Under the pieces are notes generated by a model, which ran no database searches, was not told where the DNA came from, and saw only the letters and a list, made by a program, of their open reading frames with translations. The position numbers were made by a program, and so were the translations under genes. From Hippopus hippopus (lineage: Eukaryota; Mollusca; Bivalvia; Cardiida; Cardiidae): a stretch of DNA of 64,000 nucleotides. This document shows positions 1 through 10,504 of this stretch, one piece after another (position 1 is the stretch's first letter; each line of letters begins with the position of its first letter). Location of the stretch: NCBI GenBank assembly GCA_946811185.2, contig OX328105.1:41404845-41468844 (forward strand), in the 5' to 3' direction.

Positions 1-175
1 CTCAGGATTGTTTGGTGAAGGGTGAAATTGACAGAATGGTAAAATGAAGTTGTTATAATTCTTTCTCTGAAGATGAAAGGTAACCCCCCAACTGCTGCAG
101 GATGATTGTTTTAATGAATAACATGTCTCTGGCTTATTCAATGTTTTATTTAGATATAAACTTAATGTTCTTTAG

Positions 176-303
176 TTAACCCTTTGGCAAGATATTCCAT
201 GTTTTAACGACCCTGAAGAGAAAGGGTTTTAGAAAATATTGTGGGAAAAAGAGAAAACAGCTGGTAACCAGCATTTTATCTTTTTCCTATAAAGTTTCCT
301 TCC
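176..303 (+). mobile_element. TTAA-hairpin element, 3'-truncated
   Basis: TTAACCCTTTGGCAAGATAT through a diverged palindrome (AACAGCTGGTAACCAGCATT). Another A end runs off the left edge of the window (1-25, GGATTGTTTGGTGAAGGGT). Confidence 0.78.
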
Positions 304-666
304 ATTTTGAAGATATCTCTCCTCATTTATGAGTGGATGGTATAGATCCAAGATTAGTCAAATAATAGGAAGTCTCTCTTGTTTACCTTATATTCAGGGG
401 ATGTCATTCTTGTTTCTTGTGGTCTATTACACAGATCAAAAAGAAAATTGAAGTGATTATGGTATAGATCCAAAACTAGTCTGTATGTTTCAGTTAGTCT
501 GATTTTGATCAGGGGTTTAATGCATCTATGTGATGAGTTAGACCAATCAAGCCATCGCATAATTATGGATCCATAATAGCTGCTTTCTTTAACAGCCAAC
601 TGAATGATGAAATAGACTGGTCCTTTTACCTGCAGAAAATTAACTGATAGCAAAAGGTTTTAGCTC

Positions 667-701
667 AGGTCAGTCTGAGCAGAGTCTGCTCAGGCTGACC
701 T
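667..701. repeat. 35-bp near-perfect palindrome
   Basis: 16-base arms AGGTCAGTCTGAGCAG and CTGCTCAGGCTGACCT around AGT, one mismatch. Not part of a recognised element, though the GGTCAGTCTGAGC words recall family 2. Confidence 0.75.
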
Positions 702-975
702 GTGTCTATAGTTTTTGCAAATGCATTAAGCCATCTTTTCACAGAGCATGGCTTAACTACAGGAACTGGTGTAAAAGGCTCTGTAAGGGTTGAAATAAGT
801 ACAGAGATATCAATAGTAATACTTACTTGTTTGATCTAACATAACATCTCTTGTTATGATTAGAATTATTAACAAACTGTTCTGGAATGGTAAGGTTTTG
901 ATGCTATAGTTACTTTAGCTACTTTTGCAGTCAGTCCGATCTTGGATCTACACTTTCCACTATTACTAAGATATA

Positions 976-2314
976 CGAGTGTTGTTCGATATGTAATGTG
1001 TATTGTACGATATCTCAAAAGCATTCGACTCAAACAGTGAAATGAACATTACATCCCTTCAAGGTATTCTCCGCGGTTTGAAATACATAATTTCAATCTC
1101 TGAATCCATTTCTGAAATGTGTCACGGTACGCTGATTTAGGTAGACCTCTGAGGCACTGACTGATGGCTGAGCCAAGGGCTTGTCGGGACTTGTAACGAC
1201 AACCAGATAAGAACTTTTTAAGTTTTGGAAAAAGGAAAAAGTCGCATGGGGCTAGATCTGGAGAGTATGGTGGGTGTGGCAAGACGGTAACCTTCTCCGA
1301 CTTCAAAAATTGCTTCACAAGCTCAGATGTATGTGATGGAGCATTATCATGAAGTAGACGAACATGCCTAAATCCTGACACAGGGCGTCGTTTAAGATAA
1401 TATTTCTTGAGCTTTTTTAGTATAACATCTCGGTAATACCAACCTGTAACACTTTTGCCCTTCGGCACTGGAATTTGTACGGCTATACCATCACATGAGA
1501 AGAATATGCAATAAAGAACCTTCTTTGTGCTTGTGCTCCTTTTGGCAACTACAGGCCTTCTACCGTGTTAAGTTAGTCATATTTTGTTTCCAATTTTTCT
1601 TACTGGTTCGAAATAGTGAACCCATGTTTCGTCACCAGTAACAATGTTTGCAAATTGTCTTTGATTGAATTTGGGAAACATTTTGAGCAATTGCTTAGCA
1701 GTTTGTACTCGTACCCGTTTTTGGTCATCTGTCAATATATGCGGTATCCATCTGGCAGAAATCTTTCGTACTTTCAAAATACGCTTCAAAATGAAATGCA
1801 CCCACGATAGCGATATGCCAACAGCGTTGGCAATATCACGAATCGTGTATCTGCCATCACTTTCAATTATTTCCCTGACTTTTGAGTAATTTGCCTTGCC
1901 TGTTACAGTCAGAGGTCGGCCAGATTTTGCTGCATCTTTGACGGACTCTGTGCCAGTCAGAAATTTCTTTCTCCACCTACGAACTGTCTCATAAGATACC
2001 TTATCAGACCCATAAACTTCCCCCAATTCAGTAAAAATCTGCATTACCGAATGACTGAGTTTTGTGCGAACTTTTATATAAGCACTAATTTCTTTAATAT
2101 TCTTAATCCATTTCCCAACCATTTTTACAACAGTGGTCAACGACTAGCTCTACTAAACTGACCATGAGTTTAAAACTATGTGGAGCTGAAGGCTCGTGTT
2201 TATACCGTTGGAAAGTTATTGAATAGAGCTATTCAAGCGTATCATCATCCACGAAATCGTGCAAAGCATTATCGCGCTGTGGCACAATACACATTACATG
2301 TCGAACAGCCCTCG
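976..2314 (-). mobile_element. mariner DNA transposon, copy 1
   Basis: A 1339-bp element flanked by TA at 974-975 and 2315-2316, the mariner target duplication. About 30-bp imperfect terminal inverted repeats begin CGAGTGTTGTTCG on the left; the right end reads CGAACAGCCCTCG. The length is normal for mariner. It sits in intronic DNA upstream of the first visible SIK3 exon. Confidence 0.93.
1049..2140 (-). pseudogene. mariner transposase, broken by stop codons
   Basis: Reads from ATG at 2140. The N-terminus has helix-turn-helix DNA-binding segments (SYETVRRW; GRYTIRDIANAVGISLSWVH). The catalytic triad is GDETWVHY, HDNAPSH and YSPDLAPCDFF, with 34 residues between the second and third Asp (DD34D, mariner). 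The frame is uninterrupted except for two in-frame stops: TGA at 1577-1579 (a Trp codon in copy 2) and TAA about 9 bases downstream, which copy 2 shares. Total about 363 codons, a usual mariner length. Not functional as read. Confidence 0.92.
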
Positions 2315-2316
2315 TA

Positions 2317-2733
2317 CTTTCAGTGAAACATTTTGGAACTGTTCTGTATGTTTCTAGAATTATTCTTGAATTAAACTTGATTTTAACGTCTCAAATTAAC
2401 CCACCCCCAGAATTTTTTTAAAAATCAAAATGGGCTTACCAGACATCCAATTTAACAAATAAGTTGAAATGAATTATCTGGAATGACCTAATGGCATCAA
2501 TGTCATCCTGGTCACTGCACAGATTGTTGTCACTAACACCTGAATATCTGAATATACAAGTCATACACTTAAATATTAACAGGTTGGAATTCTCTACAAA
2601 TCGTTATTAATAGTACATGTATATCCCTTGATTATCAAATTTCAAGAAACATGATTGGTATTGTGTATTCAAATTTTTCAGATAAAAAATGTTCAGTTTT
2701 CAGTGATACCGATTTATACCAAGATCAGAATGT
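2317..2733. other. Unassigned non-coding stretch
   Basis: AT-rich intergenic or intronic sequence between mariner copy 1 and the first full hairpin element. No repeat or coding signal seen. Confidence 0.6.
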
Positions 2734-2962
2734 TTAACCCTTTACCACACAATGACGCCTTTTAATGCCCCTGAAGAAGAGGCCTTTTGAAAACATTGTG
2801 GGAAAAGGAGAAAATGCTGGTAACCAGCATTTTCTCCTTTTCCCACAAAGTTTTCTACCCTATCAAAGAAAAGTTGCATCATTTTAGCCACTATGAAATT
2901 GTCGTCTGCAAATGCTTTCAATTTGGATAGGTCTTAAATTTTGCCATGTGGTAAAGGGTTAA
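2734..2962 (+). mobile_element. TTAA-hairpin element, reference full-length copy (A to B)
   Basis: Family description. About 229 bp, bounded by TTAA. End A: TTAACCCTTTACCACACAAT, then TTTTAACGACCCTGAAGAAG. Centre: a palindrome with 33-base arms (GAAAACATTGTGGGAAAAGG, AGAAAATGCTGGT) and a single central base. Arm B side: TCTACCCTATCAAAGACAAA, TTTAATTTGTCGTCTGCAAA, TGCTTTCAATTTGGACCAGT. End B: GTTTGGTAAAGAGTTAA. Only the outermost ~14 bp (CYCTTTACCA) are inverted repeats; the rest of A and B is unrelated. No coding capacity. Strand + here means A first. This copy is 229 bp with both TTAA intact. Confidence 0.93.
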
Positions 2963-3687
2963 CAAGAAATGAGAAATGAATCAGTTTTTTCATAACCTAA
3001 AGAGACATCTTTACAGCCAGAGAGTAAACAAACGCTATTAAAACTTGACCATGTTATAATTTAGTTAGCTGTGTAAACAGAAATAAAAAATCGATATCAG
3101 TTGTATGGGCTAAAGAAACTGTAGGGATTTGTCTTCAATTTAAACCGTAAACTGTGGTTGTTATGTCTATGGCTAGCCGCAATAGAATGAAATGCATTTT
3201 CTATCTGCCGTAATCTGTGCAACCTTGCAACCATCGAGGACAATATTTGGCATGAAGATACAAGAGTGATTATAGTTTCATAAAATTAAGAAAAAAGCGG
3301 TTAAAAAACTGGATGAAAACGAGTAAAGATGTATGTTTAACCATTCATGCCATAGAAAAAAAATTTTTTTTTGTTGAGTTTAGAAATCTTCTTGTTTTCT
3401 TTGTAAGATTTCATTGATATCTGGTGTGAATGATACTTGATTAGACCTGTTTGCAGTCACCGACATCATCTTGACATGTGAAAAACATATGAATTTTTGT
3501 GGGACTAGGTTTATTTTCTTATTTCATAGTTCATTGCCATGTACATTTTATTTCAATACAGTCTTATAATTTAGTGTCTCTGTTGATGCCAATAAGTATT
3601 GAACATTCCTTAAACTCTTTCCTACATAACAAAATTGTAGACATAATGTAATTGAAAGCATTTTGTAGATGAAAAATTTGATGTGGC
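2963..3687. other. Unassigned non-coding stretch
   Basis: AT-rich, with an A/T-run near 3357-3371. No element ends or coding pattern recognised. Confidence 0.6.
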
Positions 3688-3915
3688 TTAACCCTTTACC
3701 AAACAATCTCTGGTTTTAACGACCCTGAAGAAGGAGCCTTTTGAAAACAATGTGGGAGAAGGAGAAAATGCCGGTTACCAGCATTTTCTCCTTTTCCCAC
3801 AAGGTTTTCCGCACTTTCACTGACATTAACATCATTTCAGCTACATTTAATATGTTGTCTGCAAATGCTTTCATTTTGGACCAGTCTAAAATTTTGTAGT
3901 TTGGTAAAGAATTAA
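3688..3915 (+). mobile_element. TTAA-hairpin element, full length
   Basis: 228 bp, both TTAA present. The A end carries AAACAATC instead of CACAATC. A truncated copy in the opposite order abuts at 3916. Confidence 0.9.
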
Positions 3916-4064
3916 ATAATTGAATTTGTCTTTGATAGAGAAGAAAAAATTTTTGGAAAAGGAGAAAATGCTGGTTGCTAGAATTTTCTCCTTTTCCCAA
4001 AAATGCTTTCAAAAGCCCTCTTCCTTAGGATCCTTAAAACTCAGTATTGTGTGGTAAACGGTTG
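3916..4064 (-). mobile_element. TTAA-hairpin element, 5'-truncated
   Basis: Only the palindrome (with a mismatch GCTAG at its centre) and end A remain; ends GTGTGGTAAACGGTTGA. Confidence 0.8.
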
Positions 4065-4066
4065 AA

Positions 4067-4105
4067 AGGCAGTGGAGCGGTACAAGGCCATCATGGCCCT
4101 CTTGT
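4067..4105 (+). mobile_element. Solo HINE 3' end
   Basis: About 40 bases: CAGTGGAGCGGTACAAGG, the hairpin GGCCATCATGGCC and CTCTTG, with no head or body before it. The next hairpin element starts at the following TTAA. Confidence 0.75.
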
Positions 4106-4335
4106 TTAAACTCTTTACCAAACAACAAAATTTTAGACTTGTCCAAATTGAAAGCATTTGCAGACAACAAAATAAACGTTACTCAAAAATTGAAACTTGA
4201 CATTAGAAGAGTAGAAAACATTGTGGGAAAAGGAGAAAATGCTGGTTACCAGCATTTTCTCCTTTTCCCACAATGTTTTCAGAAGGCTTCTTCCTCTGGG
4301 TCGTAAAAACCAGAGATTGTTTGGTAAAGGGTTAA
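4106..4335 (-). mobile_element. TTAA-hairpin element, full length
   Basis: 230 bp with both TTAA. Its right TTAA (4332-4335) directly touches the left TTAA (4336-4339) of the next copy. Confidence 0.92.
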
Positions 4336-4567
4336 TTAACTCTTTACCACATGAGAAAATTTTAGACCAGTCCAAATTGAAAGCATTTTGCAGACGACAA
4401 AATAAATGTGACTGAAACATTGAAATTTGGTTTGGGAAGGGTAGAAAACATTGTGGGAAAAGGAGAAAATGCTGGTAACCAGCATGGCACCAGCTTTTCC
4501 CACAATGTTTTCAAAAGGCTTCATTCTCAGGGTCGTTAAAAGTCGGGATTGTGTGGTAAAGAGTTAA
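4336..4567 (-). mobile_element. TTAA-hairpin element, full length
   Basis: 232 bp with both TTAA. Right palindrome arm damaged (GCATGGCACCAGCTTTTCCC). Confidence 0.92.
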
Positions 4568-4756
4568 ACATGTTTGTAGATATCATGTCAACAGAGACAA
4601 TGCTGCTGTAACTAAAGATTTATTCATCTGTACATGTATTGTGTGAGGAAAATCTTTGAAGTTAAAACAAAAGTCATTGAAAAGTCCTTGAAAAGTCCTT
4701 GATATCTCTGATGACCATTCCTGTATGACACCCTCTGACTAATCCATGGGATGACA

Positions 4757-4990
4757 TTAACCCTTTACGACACAATTTGGAGTTTTAATAACCCAAAAGA
4801 AAAAGGCTTTGAGAATATTGTGGGAAAAGGAGAAAACAACAGTAACCAGCAGTTTTTCCCTTTTCCCACAGTTTTCTACCGTTGCAAAGACAAGTTTCAC
4901 AATTTCTGTTACATATGATTTGTCAACTGCAATTGCTTTCAATTTTGACCAGTCTAAAATTTTGTTGTCTTGTAAGGAGAATAAGAGAAA
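4757..4990 (+). mobile_element. TTAA-hairpin element
   Basis: Left TTAA intact; right end eroded (TTGTAAGGAGAATAAGAGAAA). The next copy starts at TTAA 4991. Confidence 0.85.
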
Positions 4991-5220
4991 TTAACTCTTG
5001 ACTAAACGAATGCTTGTTTTAACAACCAGAAAGAAGGTTTTTGAATACATGATGGTAAATAGAGAAAATTCTTGTAATCAGTATTTTCTTCTTTTCCCAC
5101 AATGTTTTCTACTCTATGAAAAACAAATCTTAAAATTTGAGCTACAGTTATTTGTGGTCTGCAAAATGCTTTCAGTTTGGACAAGTTAGTGTAGGATTTT
5201 GTTGGTTGATAAAGAGCGAA
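4991..5220 (+). mobile_element. TTAA-hairpin element, diverged
   Basis: Head-to-tail with the previous copy. Palindrome decayed (GGTAAATAGAGAAAATTC); right end GATAAAGAGCGAA. Confidence 0.82.
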
Positions 5221-5354
5221 AAGTAATTAAAAACATGTTTTACAATTAATCACATAGTGGAGGGAATACTGTGGCAGATGAAAGCAGAATACATAGCATT
5301 AGAATTTCTTTTCGTTTGTTCCGGTGATTCCAAGAATTTGTTACAGTAGATACC

Positions 5355-5584
5355 ATAACTCCCTACCACACCACAAAATTTTAACAATGTCCATATTAAA
5401 AGCATTTGCAGACAACAGACTTAATTGATATTCAAAACATGAAATTTCCTTTTCAAAAGGTAGAAAACATTGTGGGAGAAGGAGAAAATCTTGGTTACCA
5501 GCATTTTCTCCTTTCTCAACAATGTTTTCATAAGCTCTTTTCAGCCGGGTTGTCAAAACTTGAGATTGTGTGATAAAGGGTTAG
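5355..5584 (-). mobile_element. TTAA-hairpin element
   Basis: Left end ATAACTCCCTACCACACC, right end GTGATAAAGGGTTAGA. Palindrome nearly complete. Confidence 0.85.
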
Positions 5585-5666
5585 AATGTGTTTTTGTAAG
5601 GGTGTTTAGTGTGTTTGACTGTCCTGTCTATTGTTTAGAGAGTTAAAATGACTAGTAAGGACGCTC

Positions 5667-6298
5667 TCTCACTATTGCGTATTGGCTTGCGTATGTACGG
5701 CGTATCGCGATAAGAAAGGAATGCCATGACGACGCCACAGTAACGTCAACTTACATGCCTAATACTCTTTGGTACGTAGCATGATCTCCTTGTACGTAGA
5801 GTCCACACTTAAAAATACGTAGCATGTACGTAGAAGCTCTGATACGTCATGCTTACGTCACACATATGCCGTAAAAGGGAAAACAATGAGCAGTGACTCC
5901 GTGGGAATGTAGCTCGAACATGTATTACTTCACGCAAACGTATTGGTTAACATGATACATTTCACTTCTTTTGAACGTATGACGGCAACGCAGTGAGCAC
6001 AGCCGTTTTCCATCGGTGACCACTGTATTTACCCAACGGCAAGGCTGCACATAAGAAAGGAATGTCATGCTAACAAAGCGGTTATGCCACTTCAGCGCGT
6101 CACACACCATGCTTATGCCTCAGTATGCCATACTTTTCATCCTTTGAACTCCATACAAACACAGATACGCCACAGGAACACCACAGACACAGCATACATA
6201 CGCCATGCCTTAATTTTGAACAAAATACGCCTCAGTTCTTGGCGACTGACCCATTAAAGAAATTTTATTGCATACCCCACTGATACGCAATAGTGAGA
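5667..6298. mobile_element. TIR element TCTCACTATTGCGTAT, 632 bp, CpG/ACGT-rich
   Basis: 16-bp perfect inverted repeats at 5667-5682 and 6283-6298. The interior is unlike its surroundings, rich in CG and in TACGTAGCATG, GCGTATG and TACGTCA words. No ORF of note. Flanks (AAGGACGC, AAGTAGCA) are not a convincing duplication. Confidence 0.72.
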
Positions 6299-6577
6299 AA
6301 GTAGCATTAGCTCAACTGGAAAACATCTAGCGAGCTTACATTATGGCCCTGTATGCACAATCATATGTGTTCTAGATTTTCTTTCAACCTAATCTTTTAC
6401 CCTGAAACTAGTGGCTGAGATTGAACCAAAATTTATAGAAACGTTTATACCATGGTTGGCTTGCAGATGTCTCTAAGGAAATAAAATCCTTATAGAACTT
6501 GTTGTCATGGTAACAAAAGTGAAGACTTGGAAAAATCTTCACATGTCTTCCCCTTCCTTGGTAAGTTGAGCATTCCC

Positions 6578-6694
6578 CACTCTCACAATGTTTTGTGGTC
6601 CCTTTGCAAAACAAATTCAATCATTGAGTGGTGCACAAAATTTAATGCTTTGACTTTGGACCAGTCTAAAATTATGTCATTTTGTAAATAGTTG
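6578..6694 (+). mobile_element. TTAA-hairpin element, half copy
   Basis: B half only (CACAATGTTTT ... CTTTGGACCAGTCTAAAATT ... GTAAATAGTTGA). Confidence 0.6.
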
Positions 6695-6744
6695 ACTCAT
6701 GGAAAATAGTGGCTGTCCTAGGTGTGGCTTTTTGTCCTGTCAAC

Positions 6745-6965
6745 AGGAGTAAAATACCATTGATTGACTGAATGGTATTTTATGCTGCTTTTAACATTAT
6801 TTCAGTCATATGGCGTGCCTATCCGTTATGTCTTGGGTTTCACCAGTACTAGGCTAGGGCTCTGAAGTATCTTGCCCAAGGACATTTCCAAGAAAAACCC
6901 AGTGCTTCAAGTGAGGCTCAAACCTGGGACCACCAGGTTAAGAGTCCAACACTGTAGTCCACCCA
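6745..6965 (-). mobile_element. tRNA-derived SINE, type A
   Basis: Read on the - strand: box-B-like CAGGTTTGAGCCTCACTTG, then CAAGATACTTCAGAGCCCTA, CTAGTACTGGTGAAACCC, and a tail with ACTGAAATAATGTTAAAAGC. Confidence 0.75.
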
Positions 6966-7163
6966 GGACCCCCTAAAAGTACCAGCTCATTCACAAATTT
7001 TATATGCCAGTTGAGTGAATAATGGCATCATGGCCCTCATATTTTAGTTGCCTGTTGTCTACAGTATCGGGTTAAATGAGTACATGTTTTCCATTTGTCA
7101 AAATGCTTTGATAGGTTTTAAATTTGCAAAAGCATCAAAGGGTATGCATACACATTAATAAAG

Positions 7164-7315
7164 GTTGACCCTTAGAGCAGCAAATACACCCAATGAACAT
7201 TTTTACTCTAGAAACAAGACCCAATTAATTACAAGTTCATGGTTGCCTTTGTCCAGTATATCAAAGATCAGATTGCACATTTCGTGCATTCTGATCTTGA
7301 TCTAAATTGGCTTAA
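7164..7315. mobile_element. Family-2 element, truncated at TTAA
   Basis: TTGACCCTTAGAGCAGCAAA ... AGATCAGATTGCACATTTCG ... TTGATCTAAATTGGCTTAA. The same head as the 37437 copy; the right part is replaced by a hairpin element. Confidence 0.75.
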
Positions 7316-7540
7316 CTCATTACCAAACGACCGAACTTTAGCCTTGTCCAAATTGAAAGCATTTGCAGACGACAAATCACATGCAACTCAAAGCATGAAA
7401 TTGGTCTTTCGTAAAGAAGAAAACATTGTGGGAAAAGGAGAAAATGCTGGTTACCAGCATTTTCTCCTTTTCCCACAATGTTTTCAAAAGGCCTCTTCCT
7501 TAGGGTAGTTTAAAGTCGGGATTGTGTGGTAAAGGGTTAA
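7312..7540 (-). mobile_element. TTAA-hairpin element, full length, perfect palindrome
   Basis: 229 bp, both TTAA. The 67-bp palindrome (about 7418-7484) is intact; a good type example. Its left TTAA is also the right end of a family-2 element. Confidence 0.93.
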
Positions 7541-7781
7541 GAGACAACAGTTACTTCAGCTGTGAAGGGCTATGTAAAAGATGGCAAAACAGTGGAAGGC
7601 CACGCATGTTCATAAAGTGCATTTGCATACATTTAGCTTATCAATTAGCCTATTACGTTGTTAACAGATCATCCTGGATTTTTACAAACCTGAGGATGAA
7701 ACCCTTTGAAAACATTGAGGGAGAAGGAAAAAATGCTGGTGATCAGTATTTTTTCCTTTGCACACAAAGGAAAACCATGAT

Positions 7782-7996
7782 TTAACTCTTTACCACACTA
7801 TCCCTGGTTTTAAAGACCCTGGGGAAGGGCCTTTTGAAAACATTGTGGTAAAAGAAGACCAGCATTTTCTTCTTTTCCAACAATGTTTTCTACCCTCTGA
7901 AAGACAAATTTTATGTTTTTAGTACCATTTGATATGCCTTCTGCAAATGCTTTCAGTTTAAACCAGGCTAAAATTTTGTCGTTTGGTAAGAGTTAT
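7782..7996 (+). mobile_element. TTAA-hairpin element
   Basis: Left TTAA intact, right end GGTAAGAGTTAT. Part of the left palindrome arm is deleted (GTGGTAAAAGAAGACCAGC). A truncated relative lies at 7675-7765. Confidence 0.85.
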
Positions 7997-8021
7997 GACA
8001 TTTTATTTTGTCAACTGCTTA

Positions 8022-9358
8022 TGAGGGTTGTTCGATATATAATGTGTATTGTATGATATCTCAAAGCATTCGACTCAAATAGTGAAATGAACATTACATC
8101 CCTTCAAAGTATTCTCCGCGGTTTGAAATACATAATTTCAATCTCTGAATCCATTTCTGAAATGTGTCACGGTACGCTGATTTAGGTAGACCTCTGAGGC
8201 ACTGACTGATGGCTGAGCCAAGGGCTTGTCGGGACTTGTAACGACAACCAGATAAGAACTTTTTAAGTTTTGGAAAAAGGAAAAAGTCGCATGGGGCTAG
8301 ATCTGGAGAGTATGGTGGGTGTGGCAAGACGGTAACCTTCTCCGACTTCAAAAATTGCTTCACAAGCTCAGATGTATGTGATGGAGCATTATCATGAAGT
8401 AGACGAACATGCCTAAATCCTGACACAGGGCGTCGTTTAAGATAATATTTCTTGAGCTTTTTAGTACAACACCTTGGTAATACCGACCTGTAACACTTTT
8501 GCCCTTCGGCACTGGAATTTGTACGGCTATACCATCACATGAGAAGAATATGCAATAAAGAACCTTCTTTGTGCTTGTGCTCCTTTTGGCAACTACAGGC
8601 CTTCTACCGTGTTAAGTTAGCCATATTTTGTTTCCAATTTTTCTTACTGGTTCGAAATAGTGAACCCATGTTTTGTCACCAGTAACAATGTTTGCAAATT
8701 GTCTTTGATTGAATTTGGGAAACATTTTGAGCAATTGCTTAGCAGTTTGTACTCGTACCCGTTTTTGGTCATCTGTCAATATATGCGGTATCCATCTGGC
8801 AGAAATCTTTCGTACTTTCAAAATACGCTTCAAAATGAAATGCACCCGCGATAGCGGTATGCCAACAGCGTTGGCAATATCACGAATCGTGTATCTGCCA
8901 TCACTTTCAATTATTTCCCTGACTTTGGACACATTTGCCTTGCCTGTTACAGTCAGAGGTCGGCCAGATTTTGCTGCATCTTTGACGGACTCTGTGCCAG
9001 TCAGAAATTTCTTTCTCAAACTACGAACTGTCTCATAAGATACCTTATCAGACCCATAAACTTCCCCCAATTCAGTAAAAATCTGCATTACCGAATGACC
9101 GAGTTTTGTGCGAACTTTTATATAAGCTCTAATTTCTTTAATATTCTTAATCCGTTTCCCAACCATTTTTACAACAGTGGTCAACGACTAGCTCTATTGA
9201 AATGACTATAAGTTTAAAACTATATGGAGCTGAAGGCTCGTGTTTATACCATTGGAAAGGTATTGAATAGAGCTATTCAAGCGTATCATCATCCACGAAA
9301 TTGTGCAAAGCGTTATCGCGCTGTGATACAATACACATTACATATCGAACAGCCCTCG
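8022..9358 (-). mobile_element. mariner DNA transposon, copy 2
   Basis: 1337 bp, with TA at 8020-8021 and 9359-9360. Near-identical to copy 1. It landed in older repeat DNA: deleting it plus one TA rejoins sequence that reads as the end of a hairpin element (tttggtaaggatttaa). Confidence 0.93.
8094..9184 (-). pseudogene. mariner transposase, frameshift plus stop
   Basis: Same protein as copy 1 with ATG at 9184. It carries the shared TAA after NKIWLT. It also has a one-base deletion in the T-run near 8459 (five T's against six in copy 1), which shifts the frame between the first and second catalytic Asp. The first catalytic motif reads GDKTWVHY instead of GDETWVHY. All three catalytic Asp residues remain. 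Confidence 0.92.
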
Positions 9359-9377
9359 TATGTCATTTGGTAAGGAT

Positions 9378-9505
9378 TTAACCCTTTCCAACACAATCCT
9401 GAGTTTTAACAACCCAGAAGAAGAAGACTTTTTAAAACATTGGTAACCAGCATTTTCTCCTTTATACACAATGTTTTCTACCCTATTAGAGATCTTAAGT
9501 TTTCA
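9378..9505 (+). mobile_element. TTAA-hairpin element, 3'-truncated
   Basis: Begins TTAACCCTTTCCAACACAAT. Left palindrome arm shortened, B end missing. Confidence 0.78.
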
Positions 9506-9507
9506 GT

Positions 9508-9733
9508 CATTTACCACATGAGAAAATTTTGGACTTGTTCAAATTGAAACTATTAGCAGATGACAAAATAATATGTCGTTCAAATTAGGAATTAGGTTGC
9601 TGAAAGGGTAGAAAACATTGTGGGAAAAGGTTAAAAATGCTGGTTTCCAACATTTTCTCCTTTATCTATAATGTTTTCAAAAGCCTTATTCTGCAAGGTC
9701 ATTAAAAATTGGGATTGTGTGGAAAAGGATTAA
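9508..9733 (-). mobile_element. TTAA-hairpin element, first of three in a duplicated array
   Basis: Left end CATTTACCACATGAG, right TTAA 9730-9733 (GTGGAAAAGGATTAA). Its right half belongs to the 326-bp duplication starting at 9641. Confidence 0.88.
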
Positions 9734-10292
9734 ATGTATCCTTTTTGAATAAGTCATCTGCAGATGCTTTCTGTTTGGAAAAGTCTAAAATTTGTTGTTT
9801 GCAAAAGGGTTATAATAGATTTCTGTCAGATTAACTCTTTACCAAATGACAAAATTTCAGACTGGTCAAAATTCACAGCATTTGCAGACGACAAAATAAA
9901 TGTGATTTAAAGATTGAACTTCATTTTAGGAAGGGTAGAAAACATTGTAGGAAAAGGAGAAAATGCTGGTTTCCAACATTTTCTCCTTTATCTATAATGT
10001 TTTCAAAAGCCTTATTCTGCAAGGTCATTAAAAATTGGGATTGTGTGGAAAAGGATTAAATGTATCCTTTTTGAATAAGTCATCTGCAGATGCTTTCTGT
10101 TTGGAAAAGTCTAAAATTTGTTGTTTGCAAAAGGGTTATAATAGATTTCTGTCAGATTAACTCTTTACCAAATGACAAAATTTCAGACTGGTCAAAATTC
10201 ACAGCATTTGCAGACGACAAAATAAATGTGATTTAAAGATTGAACTTCATTTTAGGAAGGGTAGAAAACATTGTAGGAAAAGGAGAAAATGC
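9641..10292 (+). repeat. Perfect-looking 326-bp tandem duplication
   Basis: 9641-9966 and 9967-10292 read identically by eye. Both breakpoints fall at the TGGTT in the centre of the hairpin palindrome. The unit spans half an element, a fragment (9734-9813) and half of the next element. Confidence 0.9.
9831..10059 (-). mobile_element. TTAA-hairpin element, chimera made by the tandem duplication
   Basis: 229 bp with TTAA at both ends. Left half copies the 10157 element, right half copies the 9508 element. They join inside the palindrome. Confidence 0.88.
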
Positions 10293-10386
10293 TGGTTACC
10301 AGCATTTTCTCCTTTTCCCACAATGTTTTCAAAAGGCTTTTTCTTTGGGGTCGTTAAAAAGTCGTGATTGTGTGGTAAAGAGTTAA
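10157..10386 (-). mobile_element. TTAA-hairpin element, full length
   Basis: 230 bp with both TTAA (10157-10160; 10383-10386). The palindrome is complete except for one arm mismatch (GTAGG). Confidence 0.92.
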
Positions 10387-10504
10387 CAATATCTTTCTTC
10401 TGAGAATGAAAATGTAAAAGTTGTAAAATTGAAAAATGAAGGGGCAGAAAGTGCAAGAAATTAACCTTTTACATTGTACCAAACAACAAACTTTTAGGTA
10501 CAAA

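Noticed and set aside
3716..5556. Many 60-100 codon ORFs containing ENIVGKGENAGNQHFLLFPQ-type peptides
   Set aside because: The peptide is just the translated hairpin palindrome and recurs wherever the element lies. It is not a protein family.
1616..9038. Open frames on the + strand over both mariner copies
   Set aside because: Same sequence in both copies and antisense to the transposase; no independent coding signal.
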